This document shows, one piece after another, positions 48,801-59,812 of a DNA stretch of 64,000 nucleotides. The stretch is from Dendrobium chrysotoxum (Eukaryota; Streptophyta; Magnoliopsida; Asparagales; Orchidaceae), in the NCBI GenBank assembly GCA_019925795.1, contig CM034303.1:55909931-55973930 (forward strand), given 5' to 3'. Positions within the stretch are counted from its first letter, which is position 1, and each line of letters opens with the position of its first letter. The translations under genes were made by a program, and so were the position numbers. The notes beneath the pieces were generated by a model, which did no database searches, was not told the origin of the DNA, and saw nothing but the letters and a program-made list of their open reading frames with translations.

Positions 48801-49188
48801 CTCTGAAACTCATGCGACCACCGGTGTTGCAGGAACTTTTGGATATGTTGCTCCAGAGTATGCCATGACTTGTCGTGTTTCTGATAAAGCAGACGTATAC
48901 AGCTATGGTGTGGTGCTGCTGGAATTGCTCTCGGATAAAAAAGCATTGGATCCATCATTCTCTCCATATGGAAATGGTTTCAATATTGTTGCTTGGGCAT
49001 GCCTCTTACTTAGACAAGGACGAGCTCGTGAGTTCTTTACCGATGGATTGTGGGGCGTTGGTCCACGTGATGATTTGGTAGAAACATTACATTTAGCTGT
49101 AATGTGTACTGTAGATTCACTTCCAATCAGACCTACTATGAAGCAAGTTGTTCAGCGGTTGAAGCAACTCCAGCCTCCAAATTACTAA
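45883..49188 (+). CDS. RPK2: LRR receptor-like serine/threonine kinase, RPK2 type
   Basis: Plasma-membrane receptor kinase. Arabidopsis RPK2/TOAD2 acts in meristem (CLE peptide), anther and embryo signalling. One uninterrupted exon, 1,101 residues against about 1,150 in Arabidopsis. A hydrophobic signal segment lies at about residues 20-38 (FSLFQLFILLVLF). An LRR N-cap follows with CSWLGVHC, then leucine-rich repeats to about 700 with an irregular island around 305-345 and another around 445-480. Transmembrane helix at about 766-783. Kinase: glycine loop GSGGFG (about 829-834), VAIKR lysine 850, HRDVKPSN with Asp 946, DFG Asp 964, APEYAMT with Glu 992; all catalytic residues are present. The end RPTMKQVVQRLKQLQPP is characteristic of RPK2. 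Start: Met at 45883, or the in-frame Met at 45901, which also leaves the signal peptide. Looks intact. Confidence 0.97.
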   Translation: MQRPLAMTRRRDLHTKNLTFSLFQLFILLVLFTQEALCFSDRSSLLRFKSSVYDPSGLLATWSAGGADHCSWLGVHCDSRFRVVAVNISACPAFGRSCPDQTLRFAGQLPTALFDLTELQVLSLPFHAFFGEIPGEIWKLESLEVLDLEGNLISGSVPLRFPRGLRVLNLRSNQINGVIPFSLSSCLELETLELSGNQFNGTIPLFFDKMVNLRNLHLSFNFLSKSIPEEIGAGCWNLEHLDLSGNLLLGSIPHSLANCSKLRSLILFSNLLDGSVPSDFGRLKELEVLDVSQNRLSGVLPPELGNCTQLSVLILSNPYHPIRRKEDNENKVNIDDFNCFEGGIPDSITSLPNLRMLWAPRVSLKGDISSNWGTCETLEIINLGENLLTGQIPTVFRRCQNLKFLNLSSNMLSGSVGEELSVSCMDVFDVSENQLSGSIPVFVNKTCGLPKSHEDDHLLTYVSYFLSGARAAMSFRFFEPTSSFIVYHNFGGNNFTGNLPTFPLAADKFGEQIVYAFLIDRNQLVGPLMGSLFEKCNALQGLVLNFSSNLIHGGIPEKIGTLCKALMVFDASGNQITGIIPKSFRFAENLLSLDLSRNRLGGQIPAIFDNLKHLRFFSVASNNLSGQITSDLDQSASLEIVDLSFNSLTGVIPGGLVKLKNLTVLILDGNKLSGKLPNFSSLSMFNVSFNYLSDPLSFSSSKLSCDTSNGSPLLSKCPEVSLTIPPSYPQGLVEDSQTYNDAFNASLPAKSNNGFNSIEIGSISSASAIVSILLALIILYVYTRKCTPRSSQQTPGQREVTIFTDIGVPITYESVLRATGGFNASNCIGSGGFGATYKAEIHPGVVVAIKRLSIGRLQGVLQFDAEIKTLGRWRHPNLVTLIGYHLSDAEMFLIYNYFPGGNLERFIQERSKRPTDWRIFHKIAIDVARALAYLHDHCVPRILHRDVKPSNILLDNEYNAYLSDFGLARLLGNSETHATTGVAGTFGYVAPEYAMTCRVSDKADVYSYGVVLLELLSDKKALDPSFSPYGNGFNIVAWACLLLRQGRAREFFTDGLWGVGPRDDLVETLHLAVMCTVDSLPIRPTMKQVVQRLKQLQPPNY

Positions 49189-50026
49189 CACCTGCAATTC
49201 TAGTTATTAAAAACTGACTCAAGGAAGGCATAAATTATTAGCTGCAACTACCTATGTAACTCTATCTATGAAAGTAATAATGCGCAGATGAGTACACAAC
49301 TATGTACTCACTGTGTGCTCCATATTTTTGGAGTATGCAATGGGTACACAACAATTCTCAACTTCATATTCCATTTTTGGGACCATACAATTGCGCGCTT
49401 TTGCCTTCTGCACTTAGAGTTACATATTTAGTCCCCTTTATAAAATTTCTCCTGTAGCGATGAGCTGTAAATGCCTCCATCAGGAACAAAGCTAACTAGT
49501 AGTTTGTTTGTACTCTTGCATCATAAGCTGGGTACATGTAAGATGTAAATTAACTAGTTCAGTTTTTAAAATGAGATAATTGTATCTTGATTTCCTTTCT
49601 TCAGTGCATAATGCTTTAAGTTTCCCAACTCAAGACCAATAGATAAGATTAATATATATCCTGCTTTCAGTTTCTTAAAAATCTAATCAACTAATATTGT
49701 ATGTAACTTTGGAACTTTTTTTGTAATTGATCAAAATCATCAGAATAAGGTGTTCCATTTACTTATATTTGTATCTATGCTCAAATTCTATAACTTTGAT
49801 CGCTGTTGTCAAGCAACTTGTCTTCTATTTCATGGCACCTTTCTGAAGATTGATCAATGGTCCAAAAAAAGAGGAAACACGCAGGAGGTGGACAGCAGTC
49901 AAAAAGCAATAAAAAAACTATCTCAAATGAAGCCTATGGGTAAATATGTTTCCAATCTAATTACTAATATTTTCTGTCCATGTATGGGACTTTTTGTGGT
50001 AAGCAGTTATAATTAGCAAGACATGT
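49189..50026 (+). other. 3' flank of the RPK2-like gene, with one possible orphan exon
   Basis: AT-rich 3' UTR and spacer. At 49858-49940 an ATG opens a lysine-rich run (MVQKKRKHAGGGQQSKSN...) of 27-28 codons ending at a donor-like GGTAAATATG. I find no matching downstream exon, so I do not call a gene. Confidence 0.35.
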
Positions 50027-50036
50027 AATTACCTGG

Positions 50037-50178
50037 AGAGATTATTACGTCCGGTGTCCGGACCGTTCGGAGGCGAATCCGGATGCGCTATATCACCCGG
50101 ATGTACTGGGCCCCAGGTGATGTGGCGCGTCCGGATTCGTCTCCGGACGAATCCGGACACCGGACGTAATAAAAATTC
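50037..50178. mobile_element. Foldback MITE, 142 bp, with 10-bp TSD (Mutator-like)
   Basis: Flanked by AATTACCTGG at 50027-50036 and 50179-50188, a perfect 10-bp duplication in the size range of Mutator-like elements. Both ends carry TTATTACGTCCGGTGTCCGG in inverted orientation, followed by further CCGGAT-type pairing, so almost the whole element can form a hairpin around a GGGCCC-containing centre. No coding capacity. Confidence 0.88.
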
Positions 50179-50188
50179 AATTACCTGG

Positions 50189-50771
50189 CCTTGCTTCTTA
50201 CAATGTCCAATTTGATTGATCCTATTTTCTTGATGTCGACATGAATTAGCATATTGCTGGCGTATTGCTTCTTCATGTCCATCATTAGCTCATCCCAACT
50301 ATTTGTGCCTAGCTTTACAAATTCTTATTCTCAATGCGTTATTGTTGAGTATTGCATGACATATTGCAAATATTATTTTACAATTTCTATTGATGTTATT
50401 AATTTTATTTTTCTAGTTTATTTGTGCATGTTCTATCATTTTCTATTGTATACGTCAAAATTATCGAATTGTATTTTAACTATCTTATCTTCAATAGATA
50501 TTACTTCCATCATCTCATTAACGTTAATAAGTTTCCAAACTTTCAATCATAGTTCATTCACAAAAATTTCTTCACGTCATAGCAAATGAACTCGATTCAT
50601 TAATGTGCTTGTGAGGCAGACGTATCAAGTACTGAGCCGAGCTTGAGTAGGGAGCCAAGATGGAGTTATAAAAGAGCTCAAATTTGAGTTATATTTATTT
50701 ATTAAAAATTATTAAGGATATGTTTTTGAATAATGTAAAAAAAAAAAAAATTTAGTAAATTATCTACATTC
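50189..50771. other. Spacer before the second solo LTR
   Basis: AT-rich, nothing recognised. Confidence 0.6.
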
Positions 50772-51236
50772 ATTATTGATATATCATCAAAAAATTATCT
50801 TCATCGGGCACGAATCTTGAGGCAAAAATCATGTTGGAAATTTCAAAAATTACTTCAGAGACCATCTGAACTCTGATTTCAGCAAATTTATAGTCGAACT
50901 GAACGTCTCGGAAATACGAACCCAACGACACCAAATTCAATTCAATCCAAGCCCAAATGAGTCCAAATCAAAGACCCAAAGCACGTTTGGAAGGTTCAAT
51001 CCATAATTCAGATTACCAAACAGTGTCCAAATTGTACATGCTTATAGTCGAATCGAGCGACTCGACGAGACGAATCCAACGAGCCCAAGATCGTCGAATA
51101 ATGATATCATTAAGGCCTTCGAATGCTCAATAAACGGTCCATGATCAAGAGATTCAACATCGGCCGTTCATTTAAATCTCTCCCAAATTACCCTTGATCT
51201 TCCTCTTATTTACGGGTCATGCCATCCTCCAAAAAC

Positions 51237-51245
51237 TATAAATAG
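51237..51245 (+). promoter_or_regulatory. TATA box of L3 solo LTR (50777 copy)
   Basis: TATAAATAG at the conserved place, about 100 bp before the minisatellite. Confidence 0.65.
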
Positions 51246-51344
51246 CCCCTCATTTCTCTTAAGAGGAGACCCAAACAAGAAGAGAAGAGAGGAGCCAAGA
51301 AATAGAAGAGAAGGAAGAGAGCTTTCTGGCCACTAGACTCCTCC

Positions 51345-51560
51345 TCGACCACCCGACGCCGGAGTTCTGCCGGACCACCACCGAAGGCCGGAGTTCCGCC
51401 GGACCACCACTGGACGCCGGAGTTTCGCCGGTCACCACATGACACCTGAGTTCCGCCGGCCACCACCTGACGCCGGAGTTCCGCCGGACCACCACCTGAC
51501 GCCAGAGTTCAGTCGCACCGCCAGTCGACGCCGAAGTTCCGTTGGACCGCCACTTGACGC
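51345..51560 (+). repeat. Type-B minisatellite inside an L3 LTR
   Basis: About seven units of roughly 29-30 bp containing CGGAGTTCCGCCGGACCACC. The reverse complement of this unit forms the array at 62985-63270. Confidence 0.88.
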
Positions 51561-51873
51561 TAGAGTTACACTCGACCTCTCAACGTTACTGGTTTTTCGC
51601 TCTCTACTTATAATTGAATTTCAATCAGAGAGTTGATAATTATAATCTGATCGTCCTCAACTTCAAGGACGAGTCAACCACTTGTAACCAAAGCAAATAC
51701 TAGTGGAATCCTTTCAACTGGGCGTGGCCCCGTGATTTTTCCATTTCCAGGGTTTTCCACGTAAAAATCCTGGTGTTGCATTTTCTTCTGTTTGTGTGCT
51801 GGATATCCGTACAACGCTGAGACGAAAATTTTCTAACTCTATCGCCGCGTATATTCTAGCCCGCAACAATTAT

Positions 51874-53951
51874 CATTGTAGGACTCGACGTGATTGAGCT
51901 CTAGCATTATGAATGAACCCGACCAAAGTTTAAGGGGAGCTCGATTCACTTAGTTTACACGCCTAGTGTAGACTGTCTGTGCATATCATCATTTTTTTGT
52001 CTAAGCATCAGAATTTTCATACCAGATTGCAAGTAAATTAGCAACTTGTAGACATGACTCTTCATCTCTAAATAAGTTGCTTAAGGCTCCAGTCACATGT
52101 TGTCCAGGGCAACTTTGATTGTGCTACAGCGCAACATATACTCCGTCAATATACGGTGGCAAATTTATTACAAAATAAGTTCTTTCTCTTCTGGATAAAA
52201 GGATTGGATTTAGGTTCTGTTTGAGATGACTTTTTTATTGTTTCTTAAATTAACTTTTTAGTAAAAAAATTTTAAAAAACAGTAAAAAAATTATCCCAAA
52301 CAAAATTATAATATTTCAAATCAAGTTAATATTAGTTTTGTTTGGTCTCTTTCAAGTACTCTTCCTGGACGAAGCTATAACACAATGTCATTCACAAACA
52401 ATATTATGATCATGAAGCCATGGGGGAAGGCTCCACTGTAAAGTTTCCCCAAGCTATCAACATCAGTGTTTGTCAAAGCTACCATCCAGTTCAGCATCTG
52501 ATTTGTTCCTTGGTCCTTGATTGTTGTAAAGAGCGTGTCCTCTTTGAACAGAATGCTTCAGGTTTGCTGAAAAACAGCAAACAGTGTTGTTTTCCCCTTA
52601 ATCCAATTTTCAATTGGACTTTGGATAACACTGAACTACTGTTTTTTTTTTAATTTTTAGTTCAGGATTGCTACAGCAACTAATAGCAATCTAATTTCTC
52701 CATGTAGAAAGTCTGTACAGCCATTGTTTGGGCGGCAGCAGTGGCAGAAGCAGCAGTTGTTAGCTGGCTGTAGTAGGGATGTCGATTTAGGTTAATGAAT
52801 TGGGCATGAACCCAGCCCAAAAAAGGATTAGACTCTAATTCAGCCCACACAAATATGGCTTGCTTATTGAGCTGAACCTAAAATTTTGAGTAGATTTCAG
52901 TCGATATTGACTCTATGTTAGGTTTTAGTTAATATTTTTTATTGGGTCAAATATTGACGCCCCTATTTTAAAAGGAATTTCAACAATTGTTGAGTCCCAA
53001 CAATTGTTGAAGTCAAAGACTATCTATAATAGAAAGAGAAGATGAGTTCATCTTCAGAGAATTTTGTATTGAATTTTATTACAAATATTTAAGGTCTATT
53101 TATAGATAAAATTAAATTAGAATTAATTTAAAAATAAATTTTAATCATCCTAATTGACTTAGCAATAAAAGAAAAGTAATTCCTAAATAAATATCATAAT
53201 ATAAACAACTTAGATTTCATTTTGGACGGCTTTCTTACTACTTATTTAAGTAATTTTTTAATAAAAAATTTTAATTTTTATATAGCCGCTCCAAATGAAG
53301 CCTTAATCTTGAAACAATAAATTAGATACCATCACTTTTAAAGATAATTATAGCATAATTTTATGATAATCTATAATTGACAAATGCAAATTTATTCAAA
53401 ATAAATTAAAAATAGATACCACCACTTTTAAATATTAAAAATAGATTGTCCAATTTGAATTACAAAGAGTAGCATATCTTTTATTATCATTATTATTATT
53501 TTAATGCATTTTGTTATTAGCAACCTAAAGAAATATATTCACATAGGGGAGATTTGCTCATATTCCGGAAGCTTGTATGCCCATGATGAATATTCAAGCT
53601 TGATGAAGCTCTATAGACAAACACAAATAAAATCAGTAATCACCCTCTGTTTTAACAGCATAGCATATGGAAATAATATTTTTAACATAATGCAGCTCCA
53701 TTAATAAGACTAAGATTTTATTTGAGATAATTTTTTTATTATTTTTTAAAACAATTTTTTAGTACAAAATTTTTTTTGAATTAATTTTTTTTAAACTAAA
53801 AAGTGGAAGCAGTCCCAAATTAAGCCTAATTCTGCTTACAAAGAGGAAGCTATAACAATATAATTAAAAAAAAAATTAATGCAAATATTGCGTGACCTAC
53901 ATGGTTGCTAAGGCAGCTCCACAAGCTAAAACAGAGAAACATATCTGCTGC
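51874..53951. other. Spacer, 2.1 kb, with one decayed MITE
   Basis: AT-rich. The short open frames at 52420-52653 and 53504-53704 have no recognisable content. A degenerate hAT-like MITE lies at 52774-52965. Confidence 0.55.
52774..52965. mobile_element. Decayed hAT-like MITE, about 192 bp
   Basis: The ends TAGGGATGTCGATTT and AATATTGACGCCCCTA are imperfect inverted repeats of the TAGGGGTGTCAAT type seen at 44590. No 8-bp duplication remains. Confidence 0.5.
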
Positions 53952-54050
53952 TTAGTTTTCTGAGTTACTTGAGCCATTTCTACTGAGTGTTTGTATTATA
54001 GCCTCCACCACTTTGATTTCACCATCTTTCTTAGAAATCTCCTCTTGCTT

Positions 54051-56211
54051 CTACGCACGCAACTCCTCCATATGTAGCTCAAACACTTCTGAAAATGAAC
54101 ACAGATAAAAAAAAAATTGTTGAGTTTGATTGCATGTGATATGAACTTCCTTCTATGTGTCTTCCATGGGGAGATCAGCCTTGGTTATCCATTGCATGAA
54201 AAATTCATTCTTGGGCCATGCACCAGCTCTTTGGTCCATTTTCATGCAAAATAAGCAGTCCTTTTGCATGAGGTCGATCACCTTTTGATGATCAAGAAAC
54301 TACATCTAATTAACTACAAATCTACATTAGAAATCTTAATATTAAAACAAGTAATAAATTTCCAAATTATAATAATATCATTACAATAATCATAGAAATT
54401 AAAAAAAAATGACAACACTGCATCACAAAGTCATGACCCGTTTCTACCAGTGTCTTGCATTGTTGCAAATGAGTTTTAATACATAAATTTCATATAGAGG
54501 CAAAGGTATTTCAAAACTGTCTTTTGCAGCTGGCGAGAAATGGCTTTTAGGAAAGCTAAAGATGCCAATAGCGCTGTTAGGTTCAAATCATCAATAATAA
54601 CAATAATAAAAAGAAGTAGGGTGACATAATTTTGGAATGGCATCTAAATAGCCTCCATGGAGAGTGGCAACGTTGATCCATGCCAACCCAACTGACCAAG
54701 AAAGTTCAGGTTGGGCACTCTCGTAGCCATGATTCATTTAAGAAATTGAATTCACTAGGTTATGTATGTATAAGGTATTCCAAGAACATTTGCAGCTATA
54801 ATAGTATCTACATTAAAATTGTGAAAGAAAGCAAATAGGCATGCATTCATTATGACTTTTAAAAACGAATTTTAAGTTGCATAAAACTGTCCTATAAATA
54901 ATCATCATCATGCCAAAGCAGTACTACTTAGCTAATCAAATACTTTCTGCAATTCACAATCAATTCAACCCAAGCAGGATTGTCAGGAGAAGCAATTTTA
55001 CTTCCAGAGTGAATAATTTCTAAATTTATGCCCTATTCAGAAAAATAAAAAATTTGATTCCCTGAAATACATGTTTAAATAAAAGGAATGATAAAAAAAG
55101 AAGCATTTCTAATATTTCTACAAAACATCATGAAGTGAACCTGACGGAGCCAATTTCAGAATATTATAGCACATATGGAATGTAGCATAAATTGACATAA
55201 ATGGGCGTACATACTTGTAGTGTTCTCCAGTTCTTTAGTAACATCCTGGGCACGCAGTTCAACAGCTCGCTGTGCTGCCTTAGCTTGTCGTTTCTCCGAA
55301 CGAGCATGAGCTGCTGCTGCGATTGCAGCATCCAATTCTCGTTCCAAAGTCCCTACCCTCTGTTCTAGAGCCTGTTCAAAATTACAAGTAGAGAAGATAT
55401 GATAACTGAACCAAAGATATTTATCAATTGATGGTTTGATGGATGCATAGAAGTACATTAATCATAAAGAGATCCACCTTCAGAAAGAATAGGAGTCTTC
55501 AATCAAAGTTGTTGATGAATTTGATGGTCTTTGACTAGATTTTTTTGTTTATATTCGGTCAATGTTCAGCTCAATAATAAGTGATTTGATTAACTCGAGT
55601 TAGTTCTTAGCATTTGACTTGACAGTTTAAAAACCAAGCATAACAAAGTCTCAGTTCTATCATTTTCTGCTCGTTTGCACTTTACAACCCTTGGCTGGAC
55701 AATCTAAACACCGCCTACAAATGAATTCAGAAGAATTTAATCGCTTCAGAATAATCTCATTCCCAATCAACCCTTGATTCTTGATTCGATAAAAGCATGG
55801 CGTGCTTCACACAGTACAAAATTGATTTATATAAATCGATCCTAAGTTTATAAATTGGTGATATAATGACCCGCTTGTGTGCTTCATACACTGCGCAATG
55901 GATCATAAGATATCGAAAGCGTGAACCCTAAAAATCAGCATCGGCGATCGGGTTCATTGTTTTCCAATAAAAAAATAAATCGAATAAAGGGGTGAATAGA
56001 AAGAGTGACGGATTTAGACCTTGATGTTTCTGGCCTGTTCGGCGATAAGGGAAGCCTTGGAGAAGGTGTCATCGTCGACGAATGCGGCCTTCTTGGCCAG
56101 GATCTTCTGCAGCGAGTCTAAGTTCGCACTCGTCTCTGACAGATTGACAATAGCTGCCTTCCACCTCTCGCCACCAGCCTTCTCCTTCTCCTTCTCCTCC
56201 TTCCCCGCCAT
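54051..56211 (-). CDS. Conserved plant coiled-coil protein with an early stop in its last exon
   Basis: Exons on the minus strand: 56211-56020, 55371-55215 and 54088-54051 (TAG). Phases agree and give 128 residues. Residues 1-64: MAGKEEKEKEK, WKAAIVNLSETSANLDSLQ, then KKAAFVDDDTF. Exon 2 is a clear coiled coil with heptad spacing (ALEQRVGTLERELDAAI, KRQAKAAQRAVELRAQ). Exon 3 continues KVFELHMEELRA, then TAG at 54053-54051. The same frame stays open for 32 more codons (KQEEISKKDGEIKVVEAIIQTL...) to TAA at 53954-53952. From memory, plant homologues continue through this segment without a stop, so the TAG may be a recent mutation or a sequence error. ATG 56211 is preferred over 56247 because MAGKE and WKAAI match the family start. 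Function unknown to me. Confidence 0.8.
54089..55214 (-). other. Second intron of the coiled-coil protein gene
   Basis: About 1.1 kb, donor GTATGT and acceptor TTTTCAG. AT-rich, nothing recognised. Confidence 0.75.
55372..56019 (-). other. First intron of the coiled-coil protein gene
   Basis: 648 bp, donor GTCTAA and acceptor AACAG. No features recognised. Confidence 0.75.
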
Positions 56212-56247
56212 TGCTCCTCTTTCTTCTCGAGATGAAACATGTGCCAC

Positions 56248-57005
56248 ATCTATTTATTCCCGCACCTACGGCCGCCCGATTCTCTACATAAAAGTTTTCA
56301 ATTAAATTTCTGGTCTTTGTTTGGACTCATTCAGGCTCGGATTATTATTAAATAGCATAATTAATCATTAAATAATAATTTATATAATAAATTAAATTAC
56401 AATTAATATGAATTTTCTTAAATTAATTTTTAGTTAATTAATATTAATTATAAAAATTTACTAAATTTTAAATATGTTTTATTTAATTAGTAGTAGTTAT
56501 GCTCAAGGTTCTGATAATGATTACCCATTGAGTTTACATGATAAACTCAACCAACTATATTAATGTTTAAGGTGGATCTTCAAAGAAATAGAAATGATAG
56601 AAAGAGAAGAGTATGTTTATAGAAGGTGACACATCAATAAAAATAGATAAATTATGATTGATGAAATTATTAGCTTTGATAAGTGAAAAAATAGATTTAA
56701 TGGAATATTTCTTATATTAGTGGCTCTTCAGTTGGATAGAGAAGTCTTTAAGTTATTTTACTTATAAAAGGAATGAAAAGTTACTACTGTTCGATTTCCG
56801 TTTCCACCTTGTTAAGTCGAGCATTTGGGCCGGGTCGTGATAGAAAGCCTCCATGGCTTGAATTTCAGTGGTTTAGAAGCACATATTCAGGTGAACCTAT
56901 GCTTCAAATTTCACTGGAATTGAAGTTCATTTAGCATGTCAATTAATGAACCAAAAATACACTCACATAATTGACCTAAAATCTTATTTAAAAAATAATT
57001 AATTT

Positions 57006-57054
<49 letters not shown>

Positions 57055-57559
57055 TAAGTTTCATACTGCTCAAAATTAAGTTCTTAACAAATAAAAATTA
57101 AAAGCCCCATCACAAACTCTCAAAATAAAAAATATTAATTAATTAAAATAAATAATTAAAAAATATCAAAATAATTTTAAACACTTATAATCATCTCTAG
57201 AAGTCATCAATGATATTTGAAAAAGATTTTAAGAGATTTGGAATTGAAAGGGTACAACAATAAAAAACCCTCTCTAATTAAATAATTCATTAAATGGGCC
57301 TAATTTGTAAAAATTATAACTAATTATAGAAAGCTCCAAATCACACAAACTCAAAGGCATTGGACTCATCTTTAGGTCCAGTATTTATGAAAAATATAAA
57401 ATATTTAAAAATTATTATAAATCAAAAAGTTAATATTTGATCAAACCTACTTCATTAAATAATAAAAAATTATAAAAAAATAATAAATTACCAAGAAATT
57501 AGCAAATGTATAACTTCATAAATTAATTTAGATAAACAACATTTGCACTATGTCAATGA
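56248..57559. other. Upstream region of the coiled-coil gene and AT-rich spacer
   Basis: The part next to 56248 should be the promoter. The rest is very AT-rich with one AT microsatellite. No other gene. Confidence 0.5.
57010..57050. repeat. (TA)20 microsatellite
   Basis: Forty-one bases of alternating T and A. Confidence 0.9.
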
Positions 57560-59412
57560 AGTTATAAGCTAGAATATCTCGAGATGCAGATGTATGTGTC
57601 CTAAGAATGCTATGGTTCAAGGCAAACTTGCAAAAAGTAGCCCTAACACTAGATAGAAGAGCACCCCTATTAGCACAGTAGAAAAATAGCCACAAAAATG
57701 GAGCCCAAAGATGAGCTCAGTCCACATAATCTATAAACCAAAACCAAAACAAAAAGCAACATCAAATATTCCCCAACTGTTTTAGAATGCTCCCATTTTT
57801 TCACTTTGAGATTTTATGATTGACAGTTTATTTAATTTTGCAACAAGTAAAAGAGGAGGTGGATATAAAAAATCTGAAGTTCCTTTCATTTCTCTCCCTC
57901 CATATAAAATATATTATGCAACATGTAATAAGATGATATAGTTGTTTGGAATCCACCACAAGACTAACCAATTCAGTGATATAATCAAAATTCTAGAATA
58001 TATGTGGCCTCATATAGTGATTCTTTAACCCTGGGATGAGGTCTCTAATCATAGAAAAAGAACATTCACATTCAAAGAAAAGGTAGGAAGTGCTTTCTTG
58101 AAAATTATAACAAAAAGAGTATAGGCTATCAACATTGATATTACTTTTAATAAGTGCATTTGCAATTTTAAGAATCACTTTCAGTATTTACCCATCTTAA
58201 ACATCGGACATGGTCTTCATGAATAGGGATAGAAGTAATCTCCCCAAAACCTTGATTATGAAGAGAGCTAGGAAAATCCCAATTACTATTGTGAATGATA
58301 GCTGAGATAGTGGCATTACTAAGAAAAATAGAAGAAAGCCCTAGTAAATTAGGTAAATCTTTGATATAAGAACGTGCACTATTGGCCCCAATTCAATGAA
58401 ATGGGGCTATTATAGGTAATAGAGAATGAGAATTTGTTTTTTGCTTTGCTACCAATAAAATAAAGACTTTTCCAGAATGAAAAGGATTTAGGGGAAATAG
58501 GTTTCCAAGGAGAGCAATATTTAGCCCTAAGCCATCAAGCAAGAGGAGATTGGGAGTTGTGCATTCTACTAATAAGAGAACAATTGAAAGCATAATAAAG
58601 CCCATGAATATCAGGAAGACCAAGATCACAATATTTTTTAGGCTTGAAAGTATTCCTCCAAGAAATGAAGTGCAACTTCCTAGCATTAAAGCCACCAAAG
58701 TACAAAATTTTGGCACATATTTTACCACTGAACTTGCAGCAATACATAGGAAAAATGGAGCCATGGATCTAGTATGCAGTAGTGTTTCAAATGGGGTACC
58801 TAATGAACTGTAGCCTACCTTTAAAGGAGAGAAGATTTCCTTTCCATCCAGCAAGGTGATTAGTTATAGATTGAAGTAAAGGTTGAAAGTTAGCTATCAT
58901 AGCTTTCTTGAGGGAAATAAGAAGACCAAGGTAGGTAAGGTTGATGCTGTCGGAGTGAATAAAGAGCATCTCCCAGATATCAATAGATATCTGAGAATTA
59001 GGAGAAATAATTAATGAGCTTTTATTAAGTTTAACATGAAGACCAGAAGCATCGGTAAAAATGTTCAAGATATGTTTTAGTTTATTGCAATTCGGGATAG
59101 TTCCTGTCCCAAACACTAAAAGATTGTTAGCATAAACAAGATGAGATAAGTGATAACATTCAGTAATTATTCCTTGAAATCCTGGCCAAGCATCCGAGTA
59201 TCCAATAAGATAATAAATGCACAAGACTATACATACTAAATTTGGACTAAGAAGGAAGCCTTGTTGCAATCCAGAGGAGGAAAGAAAATATCCCTCCTCA
59301 AGACCACCTGCAACCGAAATGGAGGAATAAACATCATTGACACATGCCTTTATCCAAAAGATGAATAGAGTCGAATGCTTTTCTAATATCAAACTTTGCT
59401 TGTAGGTATTTT
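57560..59412 (-). mobile_element. Plant L1-type LINE remnant (RT and zf-RVT domains)
   Basis: Minus strand, broken frames. AKFDIRKAFDSI at about 59395-59360 is RT motif A. Next come SSGLQQGFLLSPNLV (59272 region), CYHLSHLVYANNLLVF (YADD-like box reading YANN), ASGLHVKLNKSS and LSFKGRLQFI. Further down, KLHFISWRN and DLGLPDIHGLYYAFN, then a zf-RVT-like CSFCYNFQESTSYLFFECECSF at about 58120-58050. This is the middle and 3' part of a non-LTR retrotransposon; the 5' part is missing. Confidence 0.85.
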
Positions 59413-59417
59413 TCTTT

Positions 59418-59812
59418 AGCTCTCTTATGGAGCATAGGTTGCGGCGTGATATTAATGTTTCTCAAAATCAATTTGGACTCATGTCAGGTAGGTCTACTAT
59501 GGAAGCTATACATTTATTGAGAGGTTTGATGGAGAATTATAGAGAGAATAAGGAGGATCTATATATGATATTTATTGATTTAGAGAAAGCATATGATAAA
59601 GTTCCAAGAGAAGTGCTATGAAGAGTTCTAGAAAAAAAAAGGGTGTTAATGATGCATATATTAAAGTCATTAAGGATATGTATGCATGAGCTGTTACTTG
59701 TGTTCAAACACGAGTTGGTTTGACCAAGTACTTTCTATTTCAGTGGGATTACATCAAGGATCAACCTTCAGCCCATATCTTTTTTTGCTTTAGTCATGGA
59801 TGTTATCACTAG
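59418..59812 (+). mobile_element. RTE-type LINE RT fragment
   Basis: + strand. MEHRLRRDINVSQNQFGLM, GRSTMEAIHLLRGLMENYRE, DLYMIFIDLEKAYDKVPREVL, then a stop and shifts, followed by a piece reading SVGLHQGSTFSPYLF-like and VMDV. These are RT palm motifs of plant RTE LINEs, a different clade from the neighbour on the other strand. Only about 0.4 kb remains. Confidence 0.85.

Larger units (their letters stand above)
50777..51868 (+). mobile_element. Solo LTR (family L3), 1,092 bp
   Basis: Starts TGATATATCATC, ends AGCCCGCAACA, and is flanked by ATTAT at 50772-50776 and 51869-51873 (perfect). Collinear with the L3 LTRs at 27691 and 62177, and closer to the latter in the first 450 bases. It has no internal domain and contains only the type-B minisatellite. 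Confidence 0.94.

Noticed and set aside
48253..48967. Minus-strand open frames inside the RPK2-like gene
   Set aside because: Shadows of the kinase domain, which is clearly coding on the + strand.
58550..58813. + strand open frame of 87 codons
   Set aside because: Antisense to the LINE remnant, whose minus-strand motifs are clear.
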